Assembly (NCBI GenBank): GCA_041580375.1
Contig: JBFGDZ010000017.1
Span: 1 to 31,382 of the forward strand
Length of the DNA: 31,382 nt
Direction: 5' to 3'
DNA from: JAPUIN01 sp041580375
GTDB taxonomy: Bacteria; Acidobacteriota; Polarisedimenticolia; Gp22-AA2
The translations under genes and the position numbers were made by a program. The stretch's first letter is position 1; the number at the start of each line of letters is the position of its first letter. Below are positions 23,883-31,278 of this stretch, piece by piece. Under the pieces are notes generated by a model. It did no database searches and was not told the DNA's origin. It was given only the letters and a program-made list of their open reading frames with translations.

Positions 23883-24961
23883 CGCGGCAGGCCGGGGAAT
23901 CGCCGGCGCAGCTCCTCGACGACGGCGCCGACGCCCTCGCGAAGAGGATCGCAGCAGGGTATGCCGTGGCGGGCGCGGAGCGATCCGGCCTCCCGCCGGA
24001 CGTCCTCCTCCGACAGCCCCTCGTGGTTGAGCGTGATCGCCACGACCGGCTTGCCGCACAGCAGATCGATCACGGCGATCTCACGCGCCACGCCGGCGAT
24101 CGGGAAATCGGGGAAACCGTCGTAGTGGCGGCGCGCCGGGGCGTGCTGAAGGACGATCGCGTCCGGGCGGGCTCCGGCCAGGATCTCGAAGCCGCCGGGA
24201 TAGGCCGGATTGGTGAGGCTGCCCTGACCCTCGATGACGATGACATCCGGCCGCTCCTCGCGGTAGGCCCGCAGAACCTGATGCTCGATCTCGCCCGAGA
24301 CGAAATCGTTGATCAGACTGTCGAGAATGAGGCCGTAGCGGACGCCCTGCATCCAGGATGTCTGTCCCGTGCCGACCAGGGCCGCGCTGACGCCGGCCGC
24401 GCGCAGGCCCTGCACGATCTTCACGGCCGTGGTCCGCTTGCCCACTCCGGAATCGGTTCCCAGGACGGCCACGCGCACCGACCGGACCTCCAGGATCTTC
24501 CCGGTGAAAGCGTGCATCTCCGAGGGCGGGGGTGTGCGCCGGACGTCGCGGATCCTGGCGCCCGATGCGCGGGCGATGCGGGAGAACTCTGGATCGTCCC
24601 CGAGCAGCTGGTGCAGCCCGGAATCGACGTGAATCCCCAGTTCGAGAGCCTGCCGGACGAACGGACGGGCCGACTCGGGGAGCACCCCTCCGTGCGTGGC
24701 CACACCGATGACGAGAAAATCCGGGCGCCGCCCGGCGGCCCGCTCCGCCTGATCGAGCCCGGCGACGATCGGCACGCCGTTTCTGACGCCGTCGAGGACC
24801 TCGCCCGCGTCCCGCCCGTCGAGCGCGCTGTCGATGACGGCCAGCACGCGATAGCGCTCCGTGTGCCGGACGAGGCCATGGGCCGTCTTGCCCTCGGTGG
24901 CGGCGAACTGGCCCTCGCAGAACACGACGGCGGTTCCGTCGGGACGGACCGATTGCGTCAT
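23879..24961 (-). CDS. dgcN: DUF1611 protein, likely D-glutamate N-acetyltransferase
   Basis: A 360-aa protein of the DUF1611 family, with an N-terminal Rossmann-like part (residues 1 to about 140) and a P-loop domain with GTDSGVGKRTTAVKI. Conserved blocks: VATHGGVLPESARP, VDSGLHQLLGDDPE, GTGQTSW, NDFVSGEIEH and VIEGQGSLTNPAYPGG. A member of this family, DgcN, acetylates D-glutamate with acetyl-CoA in marine bacteria, with the racemase DgcA as partner; the overlapping racemase gene here supports the same role. The ATG at 24961 has GGAGG 9 nt upstream and follows an extended -10 element at 24988-24996. Acetyl-CoA could come from AcsA. Confidence 0.8.
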   Translation of the reverse strand: MTQSVRPDGTAVVFCEGQFAATEGKTAHGLVRHTERYRVLAVIDSALDGRDAGEVLDGVRNGVPIVAGLDQAERAAGRRPDFLVIGVATHGGVLPESARPFVRQALELGIHVDSGLHQLLGDDPEFSRIARASGARIRDVRRTPPPSEMHAFTGKILEVRSVRVAVLGTDSGVGKRTTAVKIVQGLRAAGVSAALVGTGQTSWMQGVRYGLILDSLINDFVSGEIEHQVLRAYREERPDVIVIEGQGSLTNPAYPGGFEILAGARPDAIVLQHAPARRHYDGFPDFPIAGVAREIAVIDLLCGKPVVAITLNHEGLSEEDVRREAGSLRARHGIPCCDPLREGVGAVVEELRRRFPGLPR

Positions 24962-24987
24962 GACAGGTGCCCTCCGGCGATGCGTGA

Positions 24988-24996
24988 ATCCTAGCA
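24988..24996 (-). promoter_or_regulatory. Extended -10 promoter of the DUF1611-racemase operon
   Basis: TGCTAGGAT on the minus strand, the same 9 nt as before the DoxX gene. A start near 24981 gives a leader of about 20 nt holding GGAGG (24975-24971). A GGCCCG-G-CGGGCC palindrome (24999-25011) lies just upstream, between this promoter and the divergent one. Confidence 0.5.
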
Positions 24997-25017
24997 CAGG
25001 CCCGGCGGGCCGCATCC

Positions 25018-25047
25018 TTGACGGGTTTTCGAGACATGCCCTAAGAT
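25018..25047 (+). promoter_or_regulatory. Sigma-70 promoter with leaderless geometry
   Basis: TTGACG (25018-25023), 18 nt, TAAGAT (25042-25047), then 6 nt and the ATG at 25054. The predicted start site coincides with the ATG. No SD precedes the gene, consistent with a leaderless message. Confidence 0.6.
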
Positions 25048-25053
25048 GCTGGC

Positions 25054-25713
25054 ATGGTTACCGGATTCAACACCGACGTCCAGCACGACGGCAAGGTCTA
25101 CCACGTTCAGACCGAGGACAAGGGCGTCGGCAACCCTCTGATCGAGACGCTCATCTACGTCGGGGGCGAGATCCTCGCCGCGCGCCGATCGTCGTACGCC
25201 GATCTCATGGAGGCGGGGGGCGACGAGAAGCAGATCGCGGAGAGGATCGAGGCGCAGCACAACCGCATGATCCTCGACATCAAAGAAGGCAAGTACGACA
25301 ATAAAAAGCACCGGCCGTTCGGCGAGGGGATCATCTCGAGCAAGAGCTTCGACCAGGTCGTCCTGGACTATCTCAAGTCGGAGGCGAACGAGAACCGTAT
25401 CGTGCTGAGGGTCGAGGAGGCGGAGGGGATCGTGGAGGGGCAGACCGCGCGGGTGGCGCTGGAGGTCAGCCGCGCCTCCGAGAAGAAGGGCGTCGCCGGC
25501 GCCGAGATCAAGGTGAAGCTGATCAGCACGGTGGAGAAGCCGAGGACCCTGTACGAGGGCACCACCGACGATGACGGACTCATCCGCTTCACAGTCGAGC
25601 TCCCCGCCCTGGAGGAGGGGACCTGCGCCCTCATCATGCAGGCGCGCGCGGGCCGGGAGACCGCCGAGGTGAAGCAGCTCGTGCGCAAGGTGCCCAAATC
25701 GGCGGCGGGTTGA
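25054..25713 (+). CDS. Conserved protein of unknown function with C-terminal Ig-like region
   Basis: A 219-aa cytosolic-looking protein (no signal peptide). The N-terminal part, VTGFNTDVQHDGKVYHVQTEDKG then IETLIYVGGEIL and RRSSYADL, resembles a conserved but unassigned bacterial family. The middle (residues about 60-110) is charged and probably helical. Residues about 125-210 (VEGQTARVALEVSRAS, AGAEIKVKLIS, TTDDDGLIRFTVELP) look like a beta-sandwich of the carboxypeptidase-regulatory or Ig-like type. It starts 6 nt after a -10 element and has no SD. thiS follows after 15 bp, so the three genes may be co-transcribed, but no link to thiamine is evident. Confidence 0.75.
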   Translation: MVTGFNTDVQHDGKVYHVQTEDKGVGNPLIETLIYVGGEILAARRSSYADLMEAGGDEKQIAERIEAQHNRMILDIKEGKYDNKKHRPFGEGIISSKSFDQVVLDYLKSEANENRIVLRVEEAEGIVEGQTARVALEVSRASEKKGVAGAEIKVKLISTVEKPRTLYEGTTDDDGLIRFTVELPALEEGTCALIMQARAGRETAEVKQLVRKVPKSAAG

Positions 25714-25728
25714 GGGTTGGACGCGAGC

Positions 25729-25929
25729 ATGCGGATCATGGTCAACGGCGAGCCACGCGAAGCGCGGGGCGGCTGGACGCTCCTGGAGCTTCTGCGGGCG
25801 ATGGGCGTCGAAAAGGACCGGATCGCGGTCGAGCTGAACGGCCGGGTCGTGCGGGCCCGTGAGCTGGACGCCGTGGCGCTGAAGGAGCGCGACCGCGTCG
25901 AGATCGTCCGGTTCGTCGGCGGAGGCTGA
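25729..25929 (+). CDS. thiS: Sulfur carrier protein ThiS
   Basis: A 66-aa beta-grasp protein, the sulfur donor for the thiamine thiazole. It begins MRIMVNGEPREARGGWTLLELL, has the ELNGRVV block, and ends VRFVGGG; the terminal Gly-Gly is the site of adenylation and thiocarboxylation. The ATG at 25729 is chosen (a TTG at 25717 abuts a GAGGG; a second ATG is at 25738). It lies 8 bp before thiG. No ThiF-type activating enzyme is in the window. Confidence 0.88.
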   Translation: MRIMVNGEPREARGGWTLLELLRAMGVEKDRIAVELNGRVVRARELDAVALKERDRVEIVRFVGGG

Positions 25930-25937
25930 CGGATAAC

Positions 25938-26717
25938 ATGAACACGGCAGCACTCACGATCGCAGGCCGTACCTACCCGTCGCGGTTGATCGTCGGCACG
26001 GGCAAATACCCGAGCCTCGACGTCGCGCGACGCGCGATCGAGGAGTCGGGGGCCGCCATGGTGACGGTGGCGGTTCGCCGCATCGATCTGGGGCGCCGGA
26101 GCGGCGAATCGCTGCTCGACGCCATCGACACGAAGCGGGTCGCCCTTCTTCCCAACACGGCCGGCTGCAGGACCGCCGAGGATGCGGTCCGCACGGCCCG
26201 GCTCGCGCGCGAGGCGGGACTGTCCGAGCTGATCAAGCTCGAGGTCATCGGGGACGACAGGACCCTGTTCCCGGACAATGAGGGCCTGCTGGAGGCGACG
26301 CGCGTGCTCGTGAAGGAGGGCTTCGTCGTCCTCCCGTACACGAACGACGACCTGGTGGTGGCGCGCCGCCTTCGCGACGCAGGGGCGGCCGCCGTGATGC
26401 CGCTCGTCGCGCCGATCGGATCCGGTCTGGGCCTGCAGAACCCCGTCACGTTGCGGCTCCTGCTTGAGGAGATCCGGGACATCCCCGTCATCGTCGATGC
26501 CGGAGTCGGAATCGCATCCGACGCCGCGATCGTCATGGAGATGGGCGCCGACGGGGTCCTCATGAACACCGGGATCGCCGGCGCCTCCGACCCCGTCCGG
26601 ATGGCCCGCGCGATGCGGCTGGCCGTGGAAGCGGGGCGTCTGGCCCACGAGGCCGGGAGGATCCCGAAGAGGCTTTTCGCCACGGCCAGCAGCCCCATCG
26701 ACGGCATGATCCGCTGA
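25938..26717 (+). CDS. thiG: Thiazole synthase ThiG
   Basis: A 259-aa TIM-barrel enzyme forming the thiazole phosphate of thiamine from deoxyxylulose-5-phosphate, ThiS thiocarboxylate and dehydroglycine. Landmarks: SRLIVGTGKYPSLDVARRAIEESGA, TVAVRR, LPNTAGCRTAEDAVRTARLARE, LIKLEVIGD (the lysine forms the imine with the sugar), VLPYTNDD, AVMPLVAPIGSGLG, DAGVGIASDA and VLMNTGIAGA. Normal length. GGAGG at 25919-25923 precedes the ATG. It follows thiS directly. The source of dehydroglycine (ThiH or ThiO) is not visible here. Confidence 0.96.
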   Translation: MNTAALTIAGRTYPSRLIVGTGKYPSLDVARRAIEESGAAMVTVAVRRIDLGRRSGESLLDAIDTKRVALLPNTAGCRTAEDAVRTARLAREAGLSELIKLEVIGDDRTLFPDNEGLLEATRVLVKEGFVVLPYTNDDLVVARRLRDAGAAAVMPLVAPIGSGLGLQNPVTLRLLLEEIRDIPVIVDAGVGIASDAAIVMEMGADGVLMNTGIAGASDPVRMARAMRLAVEAGRLAHEAGRIPKRLFATASSPIDGMIR

Positions 26718-26743
26718 ATCCGGCCCCTGGACACCCCTTTCCA

Positions 26744-26771
26744 TTGAATCGGCCCATCCCGCACCTATATT
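26744..26771 (+). promoter_or_regulatory. Predicted sigma-70 promoter of the hybrid kinase gene
   Basis: TTGAAT (26744-26749), 16 nt, TATATT (26766-26771; 5 of 6). A start near 26778 would give a leader of about 68 nt with GGGAGAGG (26831-26838) before the GTG at 26846. Confidence 0.5.
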
Positions 26772-26845
26772 GAGGTGGGGACCCGTCCGTGATGGCGGCG
26801 GGCGTCCCGGGCGTCCGTCCGCTCGCGAAGGGGAGAGGCCCCGCC

Positions 26846-28843
26846 GTGTTCTCGAACCTGAACCTGAAGCTGAAGTTCACCCTCAGCATTTGCGGGCTGC
26901 TCGTTCTGTCGACCGTGGCCCTCGGATGGATGGTCGGACTGCAGGTCGAGGAGTCTGCCCTGAGGGAGCTGGACGAGCTGGGCGAGGTCATGGCCAAGGG
27001 TCTGGCCGATGCCTCGGTCCTCGGGGCACTGACTCACAGCCCCGATCTGCTTCAGGCCGCGCTCAAGCCGCTCAGGGCCCACAAGGAGGTCATCTACGCG
27101 GGCGTCGCGGACGAGCGGGGCGTGGTGGTCGCCGAGCATCGAAAAGACGGCATCGTGAGGCTCCCGAGGTGGACGTCAGCGTCGGTGGAGCGACGGGGCG
27201 CGTCGATCGTGGAGCCGGGAACGGGTCTTCTCCGGGACGGAACGCCCGTTCGGTACTTCTCCGTCCCGATCCTCACCGCGCCCGGAGAGGAGGGCGCGGG
27301 GGAGTTCGATATGCTGCTGGGAGCGGCGCAGCCCGGGTCGGAGAGCACACGCATCGGGTGGATCTGCCTCGGGCTGTCCGCCGCCGATCTGGTCCAGGAT
27401 CTCCAGGGGCTGCGACGCGGACTGGTCCTCGCGACGCTCGCGGTTCTGATCGTCGGCGTCGGGTTCGCGGTGCTCCTCGTGCGCGTCATCGTCGATCCGA
27501 TCAAGCAGCTGGTGCATGCCACGCGCCGCATCGCCCAGGGCGATCTCGACATCATCCTGCCCGTGCGGGGCGCCGACGAGATCGGCGATCTGGCGAGGGC
27601 GTTCAACCGCATGACGCTGAATCTCAGGGAGTCCCGTTCCGCGCTCGAGAAGAGCAATGCGGAGCTGGAGGCCAAGGTGGACGAGCGGACGGCGGCGCTG
27701 AAGAACGCCCAGGATCAGCTCGTGCAGGCGGAAAAAATGACGGTCGTCGGTCAGCTCGTCAGCGGCGTGGCCCACGAGCTGAACAATCCTCTCGCCGGTA
27801 TCCTCGGCTACTCGCAGCTGCTGCTGCGCAAGGATCCCGGGAAGGATCAGGAACGCGGCCTGAAGAAGATCGAGAGGGAAGCCGAGCGCTGCAAGCGGAT
27901 CGTCCAGAATCTGCTCATCTTCGCGCGCAAGCGCAAGCTGCGCAGGGAGCCCGCCGACATCAACGGGGTCATCGACAGCACCATCGAGCTGCGCGCCTAT
28001 CACCTGAAGGTCGAAAACGTCAGGGTGAAGCGTGACTTCGATCCCAATCTGCCGAAAACCATGGTCGACGTGAGCCAGATTCAGCAGGTGCTCATGAATC
28101 TGATCAACAACGCCCAGCACGCCATGGCGATGAGCGGCCGTCCTGCGGAGATGACGCTGCGCACGCGGCACACGAATGGACGGATTCGGGTCGAGGTCGG
28201 CGACAGCGGGCCCGGAGTCGCGCGCGAGAACATGCAGAAGATCTTCGATCCCTTCTTCACGACGAAAGAGGTGGGGCAGGGAACCGGGCTCGGGCTGTCC
28301 ATCTGCTACGGCATCGTCAACGAGCATGGCGGGACGATCTCGGTGGAGAGCCCTCCCGGTCGGGGAGCCACCTTCGCGATTGAGCTGCCGGTGCAGACTC
28401 ACGATCGGACCCAGCCCGGATCCGCGACGCGCGAGCCCGAGCCGCCCCGGTCGAGCGGCGGACGCATCCTCCTCGTGGATGACGAACCCTCCATTCTGGA
28501 CGTCATCGGCGACACGCTGCGCATGGATGGACACCACGTCGTGGTGACGACCAACGGAGCCGCCGCCCTCGATAAACTGCGGCAGGAGCCATTCGATGTG
28601 ATCGTGTCGGATCTGAAGATGCCGGGCATGGGAGGGCGCGAACTGTTCCGGCGGCTGGGCGAGCTCGGCGGACATCTCAGCCGCAGGGTGATCTTCACGA
28701 CGGGCGATCTCGCGAGCCCGGACACCTTGGCGTTTCTGGAGAAGACCGGGAATCCCTACCTGCAGAAGCCTTTCGATCTGAACGTCGTCCGCAGGACGGT
28801 CCAGGAGCTCCTGCATCGGTGCGCGGGGGCGCCCGCCAACTGA
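26846..28843 (+). CDS. Hybrid sensor histidine kinase with C-terminal receiver
   Basis: A 665-aa membrane kinase. Membrane helix 1 (about residues 10-30), a periplasmic sensor of about 150 residues, helix 2 (about 193-215, LVLATLAVLIVGVGFAVLLV), HAMP (IVDPIKQLVHATRRIAQGDLDI), a coiled-coil, then the phospho-acceptor box SGVAHELNNPLAGILGY (His near 310). The ATPase boxes are NLINNAQHAM, GDSGPGVARE, IFDPFFTTKE and GTGLGLSICYG. The C-terminal receiver has LLVDDEP, the acceptor Asp in IVSDLKMPG (near 588) and LQKPFD. GTG 26846 is preferred (GGGAGAGG 7 nt upstream) over ATG 26792, which lacks a placed SD. Its stop abuts the convergent smpB stop (TGATCA). Output partner unknown. Confidence 0.9.
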   Translation: MFSNLNLKLKFTLSICGLLVLSTVALGWMVGLQVEESALRELDELGEVMAKGLADASVLGALTHSPDLLQAALKPLRAHKEVIYAGVADERGVVVAEHRKDGIVRLPRWTSASVERRGASIVEPGTGLLRDGTPVRYFSVPILTAPGEEGAGEFDMLLGAAQPGSESTRIGWICLGLSAADLVQDLQGLRRGLVLATLAVLIVGVGFAVLLVRVIVDPIKQLVHATRRIAQGDLDIILPVRGADEIGDLARAFNRMTLNLRESRSALEKSNAELEAKVDERTAALKNAQDQLVQAEKMTVVGQLVSGVAHELNNPLAGILGYSQLLLRKDPGKDQERGLKKIEREAERCKRIVQNLLIFARKRKLRREPADINGVIDSTIELRAYHLKVENVRVKRDFDPNLPKTMVDVSQIQQVLMNLINNAQHAMAMSGRPAEMTLRTRHTNGRIRVEVGDSGPGVARENMQKIFDPFFTTKEVGQGTGLGLSICYGIVNEHGGTISVESPPGRGATFAIELPVQTHDRTQPGSATREPEPPRSSGGRILLVDDEPSILDVIGDTLRMDGHHVVVTTNGAAALDKLRQEPFDVIVSDLKMPGMGGRELFRRLGELGGHLSRRVIFTTGDLASPDTLAFLEKTGNPYLQKPFDLNVVRRTVQELLHRCAGAPAN

Positions 28844-29323
28844 TCAGGATGCCCGCCCGCGTCGCGTCGCCGCCCGAGCCTCGCGATCCTGCTCCCGCCG
28901 CCGGATCGATTCACGCTTGTCCCAGAGCTTCTTGCCCCGCGCGAGGGCGATCTCGACCTTGACGTGGCCCCGCGCGAGGTACATGCGCAACGGAATGAGC
29001 GTGTGGCCGCCGGAACGCGTCTTCTGAGACACCTTGAAGATCTCACGCCGGCGCAGCAGGAGCTTGCGCGGTCGAAGCGGTTCGTGATTGGCGTATCCGC
29101 CGTGAGAGTAGGGCGACACGTGACAGTTGAAGAGGAAAATCTCTTTGCCGTCCAGACGCGCATAGGCCTCCTTGAGATTCACGCGGCCGGCGCGGATCGA
29201 CTTGACCTCCGTCCCCAGCAGGACGATGCCGGCCTCGTATCGCTCATCGATGAAATAGTTGTGAAACGCCTGTCGGTTGGAGGCGAGCACCTTGTCCGCG
29301 ACCGTTTGGTCCCGTTTGGCCAT
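28844..29323 (-). CDS. smpB: SsrA-binding protein SmpB
   Basis: A 159-aa tmRNA-binding protein of trans-translation, rescuing stalled ribosomes. Family blocks: ASNRQAFHNYFIDERYEAGIVL, LGTEVKSIRAGRVNLKEAYAR, FLFNCHVSPYSHGGYANHEP, RPRKLLLRRREI, LIPLRMYLARGHVKVEIALARGKKLWDKRESI and the basic helical tail. Length is normal. The ATG at 29323 is fixed by the MAKRDQTVADKVLASNR N-terminus. The ssrA RNA gene itself is not seen in the window. Confidence 0.96.
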   Translation of the reverse strand: MAKRDQTVADKVLASNRQAFHNYFIDERYEAGIVLLGTEVKSIRAGRVNLKEAYARLDGKEIFLFNCHVSPYSHGGYANHEPLRPRKLLLRRREIFKVSQKTRSGGHTLIPLRMYLARGHVKVEIALARGKKLWDKRESIRRREQDREARAATRRGRAS

Positions 29324-29357
29324 GCGCGCAGCCGTCCCCTCGCTGGACTCCGTTTTC

Positions 29358-29386
29358 TTGACCCACGTCGGCTACGATAGCATAAT
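29358..29386 (+). promoter_or_regulatory. Predicted sigma-70 promoter of the PSP1 gene
   Basis: TTGACC (29358-29363), 17 nt, CATAAT (29381-29386; 5 of 6). A start near 29393 leaves a leader of about 57 nt with GAGG (29439-29442) 7 nt before the ATG at 29450. Confidence 0.55.
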
Positions 29387-29449
29387 GACGCGTCACGACT
29401 CGGCGACCAGCCCGGACCCCCGCCGGGTCTTCACATACGAGGTCCCGCC

Positions 29450-30277
29450 ATGGAGACCCCCCCGCCGCAGGACGGCGCTTCATCGACGCAAGACGGAACC
29501 ATCCCTCCGCCCGGCGCGTGCGGCATGGCGTCTCGTGAGGGTGCTCCGGCACCCGGGCACGACGTGGCCGTCGTCGGCGTCCGGCTGCACGGACAGGTTC
29601 GCGTGACGCAGTGCAATTCCGGCGACTTCGATCTCGAGATGGCGCAGCGGGTGGTCGTCGAGGGAGGACGGCTGGATATCGGCGAGGTCGTCCAGCCCAC
29701 GACGCGCTCCCGGAAGATGTGCAGCATCGGCTGCATGAAGCGGGTTCTTCGGGTCGCCTCGCAGGAGGATGAAGAGCGGTTCATCCGTCACGTCCGCCAG
29801 GAGGATGAGGCGCACGCCTATTGTCAGGAGCTCATCCTGAAGCGGCGCATGCCGATGAAGCTGGTGGAGGCCCGGCGGGTCGATGATTCCCGCAAGATCA
29901 CGTTCACCTTCACGGCCGACGGCCGCGTCGATTTTCGAGGCCTCGTCCGCGATCTCGCCCGCCGCTTCAAGAGCCGGATCGAGATGCGTCAGATCGGCGT
30001 CCGCGACGAGGCGCGCGTTCTGGGGGGATACGGAGACTGCGGGAAGGCGCTATGCTGCTCCACCTTCCTGAAGGAATTCTCGCCGATCTCCATCAAGATG
30101 GCGCGCGAGCAGAACCTCAGCCTGAATCCGTCCAAGATCTCCGGGATGTGCGGGCGGCTGAAATGCTGCCTGCGTTATGAATACATGCCCGCCGGCGCGG
30201 ACTCGGCCATGCCCCCCGAGGACGAGCCGCTACCTCCCGCTCCGGAGGACGGCGAGGGAGCAACCGCGCCCTCGTGA
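29450..30277 (+). CDS. PSP1-domain protein (RicT/YaaT-like)
   Basis: A 275-aa cytosolic protein. After a disordered Pro/Gly-rich N-terminus (1-38), the PSP1 domain begins VAVVGVRLHGQVRVTQCNSGDFDLEMAQRVVV and ends with the signature GGYGDCGKALCCSTFLKEF, SPISIKMAREQNLSLNP and SKISGMCGRLKCCLRYEY. Cysteines C197, C202/C203, C234 and C239/C240 match those that bind iron-sulfur in RicT (YaaT), which acts with RicA and RicF on RNase Y-dependent mRNA processing in Bacillus. An extra pair, C91 and C95 (MCSIGC), lies where most homologues I can recall have none. The ATG at 29450 is supported by GAGG 7 nt upstream; ATG 29525 is a fallback. Confidence 0.88.
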   Translation: METPPPQDGASSTQDGTIPPPGACGMASREGAPAPGHDVAVVGVRLHGQVRVTQCNSGDFDLEMAQRVVVEGGRLDIGEVVQPTTRSRKMCSIGCMKRVLRVASQEDEERFIRHVRQEDEAHAYCQELILKRRMPMKLVEARRVDDSRKITFTFTADGRVDFRGLVRDLARRFKSRIEMRQIGVRDEARVLGGYGDCGKALCCSTFLKEFSPISIKMAREQNLSLNPSKISGMCGRLKCCLRYEYMPAGADSAMPPEDEPLPPAPEDGEGATAPS

Positions 30278-30329
30278 TCGGCGTCCATCGCGCCCCGATC
30301 CCGGGCCCTCGCGGGCGACGGACGATCGT

Positions 30330-31250
30330 CTACCGGTCCCGGGTGCGGACGAGCATCCTGTAAAGCTCGCGTCTGGACAGGCCCCGCTCCCTCGCCACCC
30401 TGCGCAGGGCTTCCCTCCGATCCCAGCCGGCCTCGATCAGCCGCCGGACGGCCGCGGCGGGGGACTCGGGTGGTCCGTCGTCCTGGGGGATCGGCCGGGA
30501 CGTCCGCTCCGCCCCGCCGACCAGGATCGCGATCTCGCCCCGGATCGGGCCTCCCGAGACCGTCTCGAGGATCGATGAGAGCGTTCCCGAAAGGAATTCC
30601 TCGTGAATCTTCGTCATCTCACGACCGAGAAAGGCCTGGCGGTCGCCCAGGATGTCGAGGGCATCCTCGAGGGCGGATTGCAGGCGGTGCGGCGACTCGA
30701 AGAAGAGCAGCGGGCGGGATTCGGCGCGCACCGATTCGAGGGCGCGCCGGCGCTCGGACCGGCGCTGCGGCAGGAAGCCGAGAAACGTGAAGGGCGTCGC
30801 ATCCCATCCGCTCACGGAAAGCAGCGCGGTGACCGCCGAGGGGCCCGGGATCGGCACGACGCGGTGTCCTTCGTCGCGGGCGATGCGGATCAGGAGCGCT
30901 CCCGGATCGGAGACGCCGGGAGTTCCGCCGTCGGTGACGTAGGCGACGTCCCCGCCCCGCCCGAGAACGTCGAGGATCTCCGGAGCCCGCCGCCTCTCGT
31001 TGTAGCGGTGGCAGCTGAGGACGCGGGCCTTCAGTCCGTGGCGGCTCATCAGGCCCCGCGTCACGCGCGTGTCCTCGCAGGCGACGAGCGACGCGCCGGA
31101 GAGGACTTCCAGGGCGCGCAGGGAGATGTCGTCGAGGTGTCCGATGGGCGTGCCGACGACGTACAGGGTTCCACGGATCGGAGCGCCGGGTTCCGACCTC
31201 CGCTCGGGATCCCGATCGGGCGATCGCCCAGGACGCGGCCGCCGCTTCAT
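30330..31250 (-). CDS. rsmI: 16S rRNA (cytidine-1402-2'-O)-methyltransferase RsmI
   Basis: A 306-aa tetrapyrrole-methylase-fold enzyme that 2'-O-methylates C1402 of 16S rRNA using SAM. Motifs: TLYVVGTPIGHLDDISLRALEVL, ACEDTRVTRGL, SCHRYNE, VTDGGTPGVSDPG, PIPGPSAVTALLSVSG, FLGFLP, FFESPHRL and GREMTKIHEEF, with GEIAILV. The C-terminal helical region (PAAAVRRLIEAGWDRREALRRVARERGLSRRELYRML) is usual. The first 26 residues are Arg/Pro-rich and not conserved. The ATG at 31250 is the only start before the domain; it lies 2 nt below a 12-bp inverted repeat, so its SD would be inside a hairpin. Confidence 0.95.
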   Translation of the reverse strand: MKRRPRPGRSPDRDPERRSEPGAPIRGTLYVVGTPIGHLDDISLRALEVLSGASLVACEDTRVTRGLMSRHGLKARVLSCHRYNERRRAPEILDVLGRGGDVAYVTDGGTPGVSDPGALLIRIARDEGHRVVPIPGPSAVTALLSVSGWDATPFTFLGFLPQRRSERRRALESVRAESRPLLFFESPHRLQSALEDALDILGDRQAFLGREMTKIHEEFLSGTLSSILETVSGGPIRGEIAILVGGAERTSRPIPQDDGPPESPAAAVRRLIEAGWDRREALRRVARERGLSRRELYRMLVRTRDR

Positions 31251-31252
31251 TC

Positions 31253-31278
31253 CGGACAGGCTCCGGGGAGCCTGTCCG
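31253..31278. repeat. Perfect 12-bp inverted repeat directly upstream of rsmI
   Basis: CGGACAGGCTCC (31253-31264), 2 nt, GGAGCCTGTCCG (31267-31278). In rsmI mRNA it would form a hairpin ending 2 nt before the start codon and burying the only GGAG-like SD. It could be a translational switch, an operator, or the terminator of a gene beyond the window. Nothing recognisable lies in the remaining 104 nt. Confidence 0.6.

Noticed and set aside
30305..30316. GCCC-TCGC-GGGC hairpin between the PSP1 gene and rsmI
   Set aside because: Only 4 bp of stem and no U-tract; not enough for a terminator call.
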